Counted from the stretch's first letter, positions 42,042-51,233 are shown. The stretch is DNA of 51,898 bases from Algoriphagus sp. (GCF_024305035.1 NZ_JAMWZB010000007.1:1-51898); one strand, 5' to 3'. Notes: generated by a model from the letters alone, not told the origin. Numbers and translations: made by a program.

Positions 42042-43574
42042 TTAATAGTCAGTTAAATAAGTTACTATTTTTCCATAATTCCTAGTCCCTGGATTAGCAT
42101 CAACTACAATTCCAATTGTTTTCCCATTAAATGGATGCAATATTCTAAGCTGATATCCATTTCCATAGGGGAATCTAAAAACAGATCCATTATTCATAAT
42201 ATTTTTAATAAGAGTTGGGGTAAAACCTTTAGACATTCCATAAGCAATTGTTCCATGGGAAGTATATCCATTAAAAGTGATTTTTAGTCCTCCAACAGTC
42301 CAACTTTTACTGCCTAGCATAGATGCTATTTCGGTGTAAGCTGAATATCTTGTTGATAAACTAAACACCCGATTTCTGAGCGCGTCAGAGATATTAGTTG
42401 AAAGTGCTAGAAAAAGTACTTGAGAAACATTCTCTGGACTAAAAATGGCCATCATAAATTTCCCCTTCTGCTGAAGATAAATCTGATTGACAAGCTTATT
42501 AATTTCTGCCCAATCACCCATCGTCAATCCTGGAGTTGCCATCATTTGCCGAATCATGGATACAAACTCTGAAGCGCCATGAGTATTCAGGTAGTCCAGT
42601 TGTGCTTCTCTTTTTTGATCCGGATCAAGCAACTCCTCCGGAAAAGGTATGCAAAACTCCTCTTCACAGATATCTTCTTCTTCCGGGGTAGTTGATGAAG
42701 GGGGTGGTGAACTCGTTCCTCCTCCGCCTACTTGAGGGCTGGAGGTTCCTGGTTCTTCAGTTTCATACGTATTCGTATAACACTCCTGAACCCACACCGA
42801 TTGCTGGGATTCTACCCCAATCCCTTCTTCCATGGCATAATAGGGAAAATCCACCCAATAACCCGGTTGGCAATAAGTGTATGAAGAATATGCTCTTGAT
42901 GAAACTCTCGGCTCCTCGGTCTGATAGCGGATATGTGAGATCAACTGTCCGTTTTCCACTTTGATACTTCTCAGATGTCGCTCATCGTAGGTAAAGATAT
43001 CAATCCTTCCCGTCCATCCTAACGGTATCTGGTGGTAGGTCATCCCCTCGGACTGTTGACCTTCACTGAAATAACGGGCCACCACCGGTACAAAGCCATC
43101 CGGTATCTGAGGATTTTCGATGAATAAAAGACTCTCCTCGGTCAAATCATCGGCCTGACTGCCATATTTCTCCATAAATGCAGTAGGCAGGATTCCGGTT
43201 AGATTTTTAAGATGCACCTCAAACACTTGTCTTCCGTCCGGGAATTGATAAGAATAAAAATCCTCCCAATCCGGCTCTTTTTCGAAGAAGGGTAAAATCA
43301 AATCATGGGCGAATTCCCGGGCATGGGCTGAACCCGGCTTGGGATGCAAGAGCACCTTATTCTTTTCATACCAAGACTTTACTTTTTGGATCCCCGGGCT
43401 GAATCCCTGATCCATGGAAGTCTCAATATCCTCCTCCTGAATACAGGAGAACCCTATCAATAAGAGGACTGACAAACAGGCAATGGCGCAAAGGCGCAAA
43501 AGACTTCTCTTATCCTTCAAGAAAGAAATAAAATGGAGGGAGTGGGGGGGGGGGGGGGGTAAATTAGTTTTCAT
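42042..43574 (-). CDS. polymorphic-toxin-like lipoprotein (510 aa) with 5' G/C homopolymer
   Basis: Start ATG 43574; codons 6-11 consist of a C16 run (five Pro plus the first base of His), so one-base slippage shifts the frame. Signal/lipobox LLLIGFSC (Cys about 44). N-terminal domain 60-250, low-complexity linker about 265-310 (GTSSPQVGGGGTSSPPPSS), then a helical region. The last ~85 residues (ITFNGYTSHGTIAYGM, IKNIMNNGSVFRF, GIVVDANPGTRNYGKIV) resemble BECR/DUF4258-type RNase toxin folds, with a candidate His440. The immunity-like gene follows without gap. Toxic activity is inference. Confidence 0.7.
   Translation of the reverse strand: MKTNLPPPPPHSLHFISFLKDKRSLLRLCAIACLSVLLLIGFSCIQEEDIETSMDQGFSPGIQKVKSWYEKNKVLLHPKPGSAHAREFAHDLILPFFEKEPDWEDFYSYQFPDGRQVFEVHLKNLTGILPTAFMEKYGSQADDLTEESLLFIENPQIPDGFVPVVARYFSEGQQSEGMTYHQIPLGWTGRIDIFTYDERHLRSIKVENGQLISHIRYQTEEPRVSSRAYSSYTYCQPGYWVDFPYYAMEEGIGVESQQSVWVQECYTNTYETEEPGTSSPQVGGGGTSSPPPSSTTPEEEDICEEEFCIPFPEELLDPDQKREAQLDYLNTHGASEFVSMIRQMMATPGLTMGDWAEINKLVNQIYLQQKGKFMMAIFSPENVSQVLFLALSTNISDALRNRVFSLSTRYSAYTEIASMLGSKSWTVGGLKITFNGYTSHGTIAYGMSKGFTPTLIKNIMNNGSVFRFPYGNGYQLRILHPFNGKTIGIVVDANPGTRNYGKIVTYLTDY
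43544..43559. repeat. G16 homopolymer tract within the toxin-like gene
   Basis: Sixteen consecutive G (C on the coding strand) 13 nt after the start codon. No in-frame ATG lies shortly after it, only a weak TTG (residue 20 region). Typical position for slipped-strand phase variation. Confidence 0.8.
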
Positions 43575-43669
43575 TTTACGCTGAAAAAGATTGACGAATT
43601 ATTCAGAATCAATTATAAGACTAGTCCACAATAAATCCTATAAAAATTTGGGGATTTTTTACTATTGCT

Positions 43670-43729
43670 GCTTTTCCGAAAGCAGGATTTCATATTCACG
43701 GACTTAACCAGTCCAGCTTCTGGAGAAGC
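43670..43729. repeat. double-hairpin intergenic repeat, copy 1
   Basis: GCTTTTCCGAAAGC (43670-43683) and GCTTCTGGAGAAGC (43716-43729), two 5-bp stem tetraloop hairpins 32 nt apart. Copies at 45228-45285 and 46913-46961. Noncoding. Confidence 0.7.
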
Positions 43730-43750
43730 AAGTGGGAGGGGTTATTAATT

Positions 43751-44836
43751 TCAATCTTTCAACTTCAAACAGTAGATAAAATACGACTCGGCATAATCAT
43801 CCGAAAGCCTGTGCTTAAAGGAGTCAGGTAATTGATCATAATTTTCCAAGATCCGCTCTCCAGATACACCGAAATACAATATACCATTTCTAGAAAACTG
43901 TGGTGAAAAGAGGGGTATCCCCGAGACAGAATTATCGACAAATCCGGGATAAATGGTAAGTTCCTCATTCTGAAAATCCATCAAACCCAATCGCTGTTTT
44001 CCTTTTTCGATTACTTGAAAAAGAATCCTATTTTCATCCAATCCATAAACCTCCCCAGGCATATAGCTGTATTTCTTTTCATTGAAAAAGGACAACATGT
44101 CCATTGCTCCTTGGATTTGTGAAAACCTTTCGGCTGTCACTGCATTTATACCAAAATCCACATGGAAAAGTGGTTTAAAATCTGTTTTATCCCAAACATA
44201 AATCGTATCGTTAAAGGCTTGTGAAAAAAGTACTTTTCCTTCCCATTCTGAGAAAGGGGAAAAGGTCTGATTGTAAAAATGATACCGATTTTTATCTCTG
44301 GGTAAAAAGGTTTTGGAACCTTCAGAACCGTAGGTCTTGATCTCCCAGTCATCATCATTGATGCCATTGGTATGGGCAATGGTTTGAGTTCCTTGCCTGA
44401 AATGAACTTTTGCTTTATTAGGCAATTCCTCCGTTCCGACTTCCTTTAAATCTTCGTCAAACCAGGTGATCCGGTCTCCATGGGTAATAACTCCTATTTG
44501 ATTTTGCTCAATTAGCACTTGAGTTATTGCTTCTGCATTCAGTTTGTCGTCAAACCCAAAATCTATTCTCTTTCTATATTCTCCATTCGTATCAATCTGA
44601 TGAAGAGATGTTAAAATCCCTTGTTCAAACAAATAGAAATATCGCTCAGATTTGAGAATTAATGGTGTTCCTGAGATAGGATAGTCCGATTCGATTTCTA
44701 CAATTTCTAATCTTTGTCCTAGGTTAGAAAAAAGAATAGGGCTCTTTGAACTAATTGGAGAAAATGAAAAATCAACAGTACTTTTTTCACAAGAAAAAAA
44801 GAGGATTACAATTACGATTAAAGTGAATCTATTCAT
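43751..44836 (-). CDS. beta-propeller-like lipoprotein (361 aa)
   Basis: ATG 44836 (MNRFTLIVIVILFFSC, lipobox); the upstream TTG start is not preferred. Repeats of propeller type: SLHQIDTNGEYRKRIDFG, ITWFDEDLKEVG, IYVWDKTDFKPLFHVDFG, RILFQVIEKGKQRLGLM. Intact homologue of the pseudogene 39010-40092. Preceded by a Cys peptide and a 10-bp hairpin, the same cassette order as in the array at 6.7-16.8 kb, although sequence similarity to those propellers is low. Confidence 0.8.
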   Translation of the reverse strand: MNRFTLIVIVILFFSCEKSTVDFSFSPISSKSPILFSNLGQRLEIVEIESDYPISGTPLILKSERYFYLFEQGILTSLHQIDTNGEYRKRIDFGFDDKLNAEAITQVLIEQNQIGVITHGDRITWFDEDLKEVGTEELPNKAKVHFRQGTQTIAHTNGINDDDWEIKTYGSEGSKTFLPRDKNRYHFYNQTFSPFSEWEGKVLFSQAFNDTIYVWDKTDFKPLFHVDFGINAVTAERFSQIQGAMDMLSFFNEKKYSYMPGEVYGLDENRILFQVIEKGKQRLGLMDFQNEELTIYPGFVDNSVSGIPLFSPQFSRNGILYFGVSGERILENYDQLPDSFKHRLSDDYAESYFIYCLKLKD

Positions 44837-44852
44837 TATCAAAATAAGTTAA

Positions 44853-44887
44853 CACCTTGGCTTCTTGTTCAAACAATAGCCAAGGTG
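44853..44887 (-). promoter_or_regulatory. intercistronic hairpin between peptide and propeller
   Basis: Perfect 10-bp stem CACCTTGGCT/AGCCAAGGTG with a 15-nt loop, between the peptide stop (44901) and propeller ATG (44836). On the minus strand it is followed by TTAACTTATTTTG, a partial U tract. Possible leaky terminator. Confidence 0.75.
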
Positions 44888-44900
44888 CCTTTCAAAATTC

Positions 44901-45119
44901 TCATCCACCCATCGATGGTGGCTCATCGCAATGGCCTTGGCAATTAGCAAAACATTCTTCACCCCCCTCCAGCCTACACCTAATTACATACTCAACTTCA
45001 CTTCCTTCTGCACATCTCTGCCAAACAACTTTATAGGGGTTCGCAGAAGCAGTAGAAGTTACTTGAAAATTTAGGTTTATTAACAGTAATCCCACTCCCC
45101 CGAAAATAAATTTTTTCAT
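44901..45119 (-). CDS. secreted Cys-rich peptide (72 aa)
   Basis: Signal peptide (MKKFIFGGVGLLLINLNFQV) cleaved near STASA. Mature part with five Cys (WQRCAEG, VIRCRLE, EECFANCQGHC) and Trp/Tyr at the start (NPYKVVWQRC), similar to the 59-aa peptide at 92-271. Followed by the hairpin and propeller genes. Function unknown. Confidence 0.75.
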   Translation of the reverse strand: MKKFIFGGVGLLLINLNFQVTSTASANPYKVVWQRCAEGSEVEYVIRCRLEGGEECFANCQGHCDEPPSMGG

Positions 45120-45227
45120 GATAAAATCAATTTAATTAAAATAACTGGATTCCCAGTAGCTGACAACTTATCAGTTGGGTCAATTATATTATTATGCAAG
45201 ACCTTGGGTGAATATTTTTAAAGATTT

Positions 45228-45285
45228 CTTTTCTGAAAGCAAGATTACCCATCTACCCACTAAACAATCCGGCTTCTGGAGAAGT
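45228..45285. repeat. double-hairpin intergenic repeat, copy 2
   Basis: CTTTTCTGAAAG (45228-45239) and GCTTCTGGAGAAGT (45272-45285), 32 nt apart; hairpin 1 has a shortened stem. Lies upstream of the peptide gene and of the divergent oxidoreductase gene. Confidence 0.65.
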
Positions 45286-45356
45286 AAGAAAGCAAAAAGA
45301 TTCTCTTTTTTGGCTTAATTCCCTAAATTCCCATCCAAACCCAAAAAACCTCAATT

Positions 45357-46871
45357 ATGTCCAAACCAGACCACCTCAACCGCCGGGATTTTCTGGCTTC
45401 AGCAGCCACTTTTGCTGCTTCATTTACCATCGTTCCGTCAAACGTCATCGCCGGACTGGGGAAAATTCCTCCCTCTGATCAGTTGACTGTAGCCAATATT
45501 GGTTGCGGAACGCAGGGATTGCGGGAAATGGGTGGACTCCTCACTAATCCCAAAGTACGGGTCGTCGCCGTCTGCGATGTGAATAAATTCTCTACCGACT
45601 ATTTCGATTGGTCGCCCTATGGCATTCGGGACGGAATCCGTGAAACCTTAGGCGATGAATCCTGGTGGGAAGGAAAGCCCGGAATCCCGGGTGGCCGAGA
45701 CATCGGGCAGGAGTATGTGGAAAAATTCTATGCCAAAAACAAACCCTCCGGTAAATACAAGGGTTGCGCCAGCTACGAGGACTATCGGGAGCTTTTTGCC
45801 AAGGAAAAGGGCATCGACGCCGTCAAAATTATGACTCCTGACCATACCCATGCGCCAATCGCTTTGGCGGCCATGGACCAGAAAATGCACGTAGTCACCC
45901 ACAAACCCATCGCCAACCGACTTATCGAAGGGCGAAAAGTCATCCAAAAAGCGAAAGACACCGGCTTGGTCACGCATTTGTTGGCTTGGTCCGACCGACC
46001 GGAGTACCGACAAATCAAGGCCTGGATGGATGCTGGACTGATCGGGGAATTGAAAGAAATCCACAACTGGTCTTATCGACCCGTCTGGCAACAATGGACC
46101 AAGCGGCCTGCTGAAAGTCAAGCTGTCCCTGAAGGATTGAATTGGGAGCTTTGGCTGGGGCCGGTGCCAGACATGCCCTATCACAAAAACTACACGCACA
46201 ATGTCTTCCGCGGGTGGTATGAGTTTGGCGGTGGATCGGTGGCGGATATGGGACATTACAGCTTGTTTCCGCTTTTTGAAACCTTGGGAATCGACCGAAG
46301 CCCTGTTTCCGCCCGGGCTTTTGGCACCACAACTCGAGAAGAAGTCAATCAGGTTTATCAGTGGGTCAAAAACGATGTAGCTTTCCCAGCCAGCTGTACC
46401 ATCAAGTGGAATTTCCCAGCCCAGCAGAAATTGCCCGCTTTTGAGCTGTTCTGGTATGATGGGGGAATGAAGCCTTTTGCCTGTGAAGAATTGGAAGCTG
46501 ACGGAAAAGACACCCCTGAAGAAGGTTTGTTGATCGTGGGTTCAAAAGGGAAAATCCTGGGCGGTTTCCGTGGTGAAAATCCGGTGCTTTTACCAGAATC
46601 TCAAATGATGACAGGCCGGGATTCCGAGCGGATCAATTCCCGTGAAGTGGACCGAAAAACCGATCAATGGGTCGATTCCATGCTGGAGAAGCGACAGACC
46701 CCGGGGAGCTTTACCCGAGCCCAATGCATCACTGATACGATTAACCTTGGAGCTGTTGCCCTTAGAACTGGCAAAAAAGTAGGTTTTGATGCCAATCTGG
46801 TTAAAATCACCAATGATGAAACAGCAAATCAATTGCTAACAAGGGAGTATCGCGCGGGGTGGGAAGTTTAG
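45357..46871 (+). CDS. Tat-exported Gfo/Idh/MocA family oxidoreductase
   Basis: 504 aa. Twin-arginine signal NRRDFLASAATFAASFTIVP. Rossmann domain VANIGCGTQGLREMGGL, VVAVCDVN, MTPDHTHAPIALAAM, VTHKPIANRLIEGRKV (family Lys-Pro motif). C-terminal region AGGSVADMGHYS-like GGGSVADMGHYSLF. NAD(P)-dependent sugar or cyclitol oxidoreductase, periplasmic; substrate unknown. Monocistronic; the double-hairpin repeat follows at 46913. Confidence 0.92.
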   Translation: MSKPDHLNRRDFLASAATFAASFTIVPSNVIAGLGKIPPSDQLTVANIGCGTQGLREMGGLLTNPKVRVVAVCDVNKFSTDYFDWSPYGIRDGIRETLGDESWWEGKPGIPGGRDIGQEYVEKFYAKNKPSGKYKGCASYEDYRELFAKEKGIDAVKIMTPDHTHAPIALAAMDQKMHVVTHKPIANRLIEGRKVIQKAKDTGLVTHLLAWSDRPEYRQIKAWMDAGLIGELKEIHNWSYRPVWQQWTKRPAESQAVPEGLNWELWLGPVPDMPYHKNYTHNVFRGWYEFGGGSVADMGHYSLFPLFETLGIDRSPVSARAFGTTTREEVNQVYQWVKNDVAFPASCTIKWNFPAQQKLPAFELFWYDGGMKPFACEELEADGKDTPEEGLLIVGSKGKILGGFRGENPVLLPESQMMTGRDSERINSREVDRKTDQWVDSMLEKRQTPGSFTRAQCITDTINLGAVALRTGKKVGFDANLVKITNDETANQLLTREYRAGWEV

Positions 46872-46912
46872 GAAAGCGGACGCAGAAGGCAGTCACAGTT
46901 CTCAGTTATCCC

Positions 46913-46961
46913 GCTTTTTCGAAAGCAGGATTCAATGATTAAGTCCAGCTTCTGCAGAAAC
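46913..46961. repeat. double-hairpin intergenic repeat, copy 3
   Basis: GCTTTTTCGAAAGC (46913-46926, with a UUCG loop) and GCTTCTGCAGAAAC (46948-46961). Spacer shorter (21 nt) than in the other copies. The rest of the 46872-47190 gap is AT-rich with no gene. Confidence 0.65.
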
Positions 46962-47190
46962 AGGACAACATAGAAATATACCATTCGGTGCTTCCGCTTT
47001 TCCTGTTTTATACTATTTCAAGAAACTAATTACCTTTAGAGTTTCTAATCGAATGACATTAATTTTAATCAATATTTTTTTGTATATATGAATGGATCTA
47101 ATTCAAATAAGTAGTTGACAATGAAATATTTTGCTTTTTATTTGTGCATCTGAGCTTTTTTTGTTTTTTTCACTTAATAATTTAGAAGGT

Positions 47191-48480
47191 ATGAAATATA
47201 ACCTAATTTTCAATCTACTACTTTTCCTTTGTTTATATTTTGTTCTATTAGGGCAATTGTTTAGCCAGACAGTTGAAATCTCTGGTCCAACAACTGTATG
47301 TCCTAATAATTTTAATCCAAATGGAGAACTTGGACACGATTACACTGCTCAAGCTGTTATCAGTGGATCAAATGCTACATGCACCTATTGGCAGTGGTTC
47401 ATCATTAGGCAAAGCGATAATTTTCAAATAGACGGTGGGGCTGGGAATACAATTTCTGATTATAATTTTACTGAACCGGGAGACTACATTGTTAGATTTT
47501 TTGGGAATAGTTGTGGATTTATTAACGTTTTCAATGTCTCAGGGGATTTACATGTTACATCTAGAGTTAAAATGCCAAATAAAATAAAGGCCGTAACATC
47601 TCCAAGTATTTGCATCCCAGGTCAAACCTATACCTTTGAAACTGATCCACCCCTTGGTCTTGATGATGAAACATGTTATTACCATTATGAGTATTATTGG
47701 ACTGCTCCTCAAGGCTGGAGTATAAATGGGGGAGGTAATTCATTTTTTGGTTTTGGTGCTTCTGCAAATATTATTGCCCCTTCTAACAACCCTCCAGGTA
47801 ATTACACTATTTCAGTACAAGCGACCATACCCAACGGACAACCGGGTCCTTTCCCAAACAATCGATACCTGAGCGATCCAAAAAATTATTCTGTTCGAGT
47901 AGGAGATATTGATTCATCCCAAATTTACGTTTCAGGTACTTCAGCAGTCTGCAATGGAAACACATATACTTATACAGCTATTGTACCTGGTGGGCATCAA
48001 ACTGATTATTCTTATGATTGGTATTTTCCTTCTGGATGGAGTTTACAATCCAGTAATATCAACACCATTACTTTATATGTACCCACATACAATACATCGT
48101 ATGGTCCAGTTAGGTTTTCTGTAGACATAGGTTGTGGCCCTACAGGATATTCAGGTATTACTACCTTCCCTTGTAATTACTCATTAGGAAGCTTTATGGT
48201 TTACCCTAATCCATCTATAGACGAACTAAATATAGAACTTATTGAAGACCAAGATTTAAATAAAAACCAAGGACACGGGAAGGAAACAAAAGAAGATACT
48301 CGGATATTTCAGGATTTTAAAGTGGTATTATATGATGAGGATCAGAAAATGGTCAAAGAAGGAGTTTCCAATCAAAGTAAAATCAAATTAGAAACGAATA
48401 ATTTGAAATCAGGAACCTATTATCTCTATATATTTTTAGAAAATAAAATTTTCACTAAACAAATATTTATTTATAATTAA
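47191..48480 (+). CDS. secreted protein with T9SS C-terminal sorting domain
   Basis: Start at ATG 47191 (MKYNLIFNLLLFLCLYFVLL, signal peptide); the 20-codon upstream extension is not preferred. Cys- and aromatic-rich PKD/Ig-like repeats (ISGPTTVCPNNF, SPSICIPGQTYTF, VSGTSAVCNGNTYTY). The last ~80 residues form a type A sorting domain (FMVYPNPSIDELNIEL, SGTYYLYIF). Exported through the type IX system to the cell surface or medium. Ligand or enzyme role not visible. 48510 outer-membrane protein follows. Confidence 0.88.
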   Translation: MKYNLIFNLLLFLCLYFVLLGQLFSQTVEISGPTTVCPNNFNPNGELGHDYTAQAVISGSNATCTYWQWFIIRQSDNFQIDGGAGNTISDYNFTEPGDYIVRFFGNSCGFINVFNVSGDLHVTSRVKMPNKIKAVTSPSICIPGQTYTFETDPPLGLDDETCYYHYEYYWTAPQGWSINGGGNSFFGFGASANIIAPSNNPPGNYTISVQATIPNGQPGPFPNNRYLSDPKNYSVRVGDIDSSQIYVSGTSAVCNGNTYTYTAIVPGGHQTDYSYDWYFPSGWSLQSSNINTITLYVPTYNTSYGPVRFSVDIGCGPTGYSGITTFPCNYSLGSFMVYPNPSIDELNIELIEDQDLNKNQGHGKETKEDTRIFQDFKVVLYDEDQKMVKEGVSNQSKIKLETNNLKSGTYYLYIFLENKIFTKQIFIYN

Positions 48481-48509
48481 ATAAAATACTTTAAAAAAAT
48501 TAAAATAAC

Positions 48510-49088
48510 ATGTCGCTCCTTAAATACTCAATTATCATTTTGGGTGTTTTTATTCAAAGCAAAGTATTTGCCCAAAGTGAAGAAGAACCTCAAAATGAAA
48601 TTTTTACTGCAAAAAATGTAGTTTATGCTGAATTTGCAGGAAATTCGGGTGGTTATGCATTGAATTATGGACGCACCCTATACCAAAAAGACCGACTGAA
48701 GCTCCAAGTGAGCGCGGGCTTTTCCATGCTTTATCGGAAAGGCAGTGAACGTATTTTCAATCAATATTGGGTACCCGTGATTCCACTTGAGCTATCGGCT
48801 TTTATTGGGAGGTTTGATCATCACTTAGAGCTGGGAGCGGGATTTTTTGCCCTGCGAAATCGAACCTATTCTTTTGATGAAACTTTCCCGAACAATGTAA
48901 GAGAACAAATACACTGGGACCAAAATATCCTAGCTCGGCTCGGCTATCGCTATCAAAAACCTGAAGGAGGTTTCTTTTTCAGAATCTCATATACCCCCAC
49001 CGTGGCATTTTCAAATTCAGATGCTGCTGAAAATCAGGTAAGCTTTGTTCCATTTGGAATGGGCGTTAGTTTAGGCCTTAGCTTCTAA
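48510..49088 (+). CDS. outer-membrane beta-barrel protein (192 aa)
   Basis: Signal peptide ending VFAQ (about 22). Alternating strands (NVVYAEFAGNSGGYALNYG, LQVSAGFSMLYR, HHLELGAGFFAL, ILARLGYRYQ, FFFRISYTPTV) and C-terminal GMGVSLGLSF with terminal Phe, as in outer-membrane barrels. 29 nt after the T9SS-sorted protein, so co-transcribed. Function unknown. Confidence 0.8.
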   Translation: MSLLKYSIIILGVFIQSKVFAQSEEEPQNEIFTAKNVVYAEFAGNSGGYALNYGRTLYQKDRLKLQVSAGFSMLYRKGSERIFNQYWVPVIPLELSAFIGRFDHHLELGAGFFALRNRTYSFDETFPNNVREQIHWDQNILARLGYRYQKPEGGFFFRISYTPTVAFSNSDAAENQVSFVPFGMGVSLGLSF

Positions 49089-49269
49089 TAAAATCAAAGC
49101 TGACTTCAAAAGAATAATTCCTTCAATCAAGAAGAACCTTCAATTGCTTTCCCATTTTTTGCAACGCATAATCTCTCAAAATCATTATCTTGTTTTTCAT
49201 TAATCCTCTAAGGATTCAAAACCTTTGGAGGCCCTAACAAAACTCAATAACCCATAAACCTAATCTTCC

Positions 49270-50205
49270 ATGACCAATCGAAGAAATTTTCTCAAAAATT
49301 CCACCTTAGCCACCGCAGCCTTAGGCCTAGGCTTACCTCAATTTTCCTTCGCCATGAAAGCAGCAGATCCCCCTTTTAAAATCTCCCTAGCCGAGTGGTC
49401 AGTCAACCGGCTGATTTTTGGTAAAAAGCTGGACCATTTGGATTTCCCTTTGGAAACCAAAAAGCATGGCATCCACGCAGTGGAGTATGTCAACCAGTTT
49501 TTTATGGATAAAGCCCAAGATAAGACCTATCTCAAAGAGATGAACACCCGCTGCCAAAATGAAGACATCACCCAAGTGCTCATCATGGTGGATCGGGAAG
49601 GAATGCTCGGAGCAAAATCAGAAAGTGACAGAATACAGGCGGTAGAAAACCATAAAAAGTGGATCGAAGCGGCAAAATTCCTCGGTTGCCATACCGTTCG
49701 AGTCAATGGCTACTCCGATATCCCTTGGTCTGAAAACCCTACTGATGCTGCGGAAGCCTCCAAACTCGTCAGCGATGGCATCCGAAAGGTCTGTGAGTTT
49801 GCCGAACCGCATGGCATCCATATCGTGATCGAAAACCATGGGGGCTTTTCCTCCAATGGGAAATGGCTGGCCGAAACCATCCGAAACGCCGACCATCCAC
49901 TTGCCGGAACCCTGCCTGATTTCGGCAATTTCCGTATCGCTACGGTGGATGACAAAGCGGTATCCTACGACTCCTATCGTGGAGTGGACGAATTGATGCC
50001 CTTGGCCACCGGAGTCAGCCTCAAGCCCCGAGTATGGGACGATGCCGGAAATGAATCCGAGCTCGATTATGAGCGCATGATGAAACTGGTTCTTTCCCAC
50101 GATTACCATGGGTATGTCGGTATCGAGCACGGCACCCAAGACCGGGAATGGGAAAGTATTGTGGGGATTCGGGAGATCTTGGAGGGTTTGCAAAAGTCCC
50201 TTTAA
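49270..50205 (+). CDS. Tat-exported TIM-barrel sugar isomerase/epimerase-like protein
   Basis: 311 aa. Twin-arginine signal TNRRNFLKNSTLATAALGLG. AP-endonuclease/xylose-isomerase-type barrel: ISLAEWSVNRLIF, VRVNGY, GIHIVIENHGGFSS (metal Glu/His), LPDFGNF, YHGYVGIEHGTQ. Probably periplasmic, acting on a sugar. Like the Gfo/Idh protein nearby, it has the secreted-enzyme style of this lineage. Substrate unknown. Confidence 0.88.
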   Translation: MTNRRNFLKNSTLATAALGLGLPQFSFAMKAADPPFKISLAEWSVNRLIFGKKLDHLDFPLETKKHGIHAVEYVNQFFMDKAQDKTYLKEMNTRCQNEDITQVLIMVDREGMLGAKSESDRIQAVENHKKWIEAAKFLGCHTVRVNGYSDIPWSENPTDAAEASKLVSDGIRKVCEFAEPHGIHIVIENHGGFSSNGKWLAETIRNADHPLAGTLPDFGNFRIATVDDKAVSYDSYRGVDELMPLATGVSLKPRVWDDAGNESELDYERMMKLVLSHDYHGYVGIEHGTQDREWESIVGIREILEGLQKSL

Positions 50206-50349
50206 TATGAGCAATAGGAGGATCCTGTTTTTGAAGAATCCTTCGTGGTTTTAGAAACCTCAAAGGATCTACCCAACCTTTGGTCTTTTTTTGACCTCGA
50301 AGGTTTCAGAAATAAAAGATAGTTTTGAAAAACAAGAAAGCTGAATTAA

Positions 50350-50376
50350 AATGGCAGGATTTAATTTCCTGCCATT
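50350..50376. terminator. bidirectional terminator
   Basis: AATGGCAGGA/TCCTGCCATT 10-bp stem with a 7-nt loop and T tracts on both strands, between the convergent genes ending at 50205 and 50395. Confidence 0.85.
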
Positions 50377-50394
50377 TTTAAAGTTTTAATCTAA

Positions 50395-51119
50395 TTAAAA
50401 GGTATAACGATAACCCAGAAGGGCAGAGAAGTAATTCCCGCTGTAGAAATATTTATTTTGGTAGGTCTGACCTTCAAATTCTATCCTATCCAGGTCGATT
50501 ACGATGGAGGGTTCGCGGAGGTCCAATCCCCATTGCGAAGTAATAATAATTCTAGATTTAGACGATAATTCATAGAATAAGCTTAATTCAGGCTTTAAAA
50601 TGAAGGAGATTTTTTCAACATAAGTTTTTCCGTATGGCTTAACAGGAATTCGAGGATCTCCATTCTCTAATCTTACACCTTGGAATTCCCCACCCTGATA
50701 TTCATATTCCTCATTCGGAGCATAGTTCAGAAGAAAACTAATTGCAAAGCTAGAACCAAATTTAGGAAAGAAATAAAGATCAAACTGAGCTTTCGGGCCT
50801 AAGCTCAAAAAGTTAGTTGCCAAACCACCTGTATTTTTAACAGGATCCAAAGGAACAAATCTTCTATTTATGTCAAATCGATAGTAATTAAACTCCAAAC
50901 CATAAGAAAGACCTCTACTTAATGATTTGAGAATTGTAACACCGTAGAATCTATTATCTACTGAACTTATTTCAAGTTCTGGAAAATCACCCTGAAAAGT
51001 GAAATCAGTATTGGTTAAACCTGTTTTAAACTCCAGAGATATTTTACTTTGGGCAGTTGCAAAATTTTGAAGGAAAAAACCATCAAAATCAAATACCACG
51101 CACGACCAAGATTATTCAT
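50395..51119 (-). CDS. outer-membrane beta-barrel protein with frameshift in the signal peptide
   Basis: The main frame (234 aa open, ending GNYFSALLGYRYTF) is a barrel: ISLEFKTGLTNTDF, LSYGLEFNYYRF, SFAISFLLNYAP, and terminal Phe. Its own start gives no proper signal peptide. In the neighbouring frame, ATG 51119 reads MNNLGRAWYLILMVFSFK, a good signal peptide, which would join ...NFATAQS in the main frame if the AAAA run near 51060 had one more A. Probably a one-base deletion (or sequencing error) in that run. The IS4 element lies just upstream. Confidence 0.7.
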
Positions 51120-51168
51120 TTTAATATCCTTTATCGATTTGGGTTCAATACCGTCCTAAATAATAAAA

Positions 51169-51233
51169 TGAGAGGTCTTACTTTTTGCCCAAAATAGTTA
51201 CTTTGGGTTTGCACCAAAACATCAGACCTCTCA
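51169..51233 (+). promoter_or_regulatory. long inverted repeat enclosing the transposase start
   Basis: TGAGAGGTCT (51169-51178) pairs with AGACCTCTCA (51224-51233), whose last A is the A of the ATG. Inside is a second stem CCCAAA/TTTGGG (51188-51207). In transcripts entering from outside, this would bury the start codon region. Confidence 0.65.
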
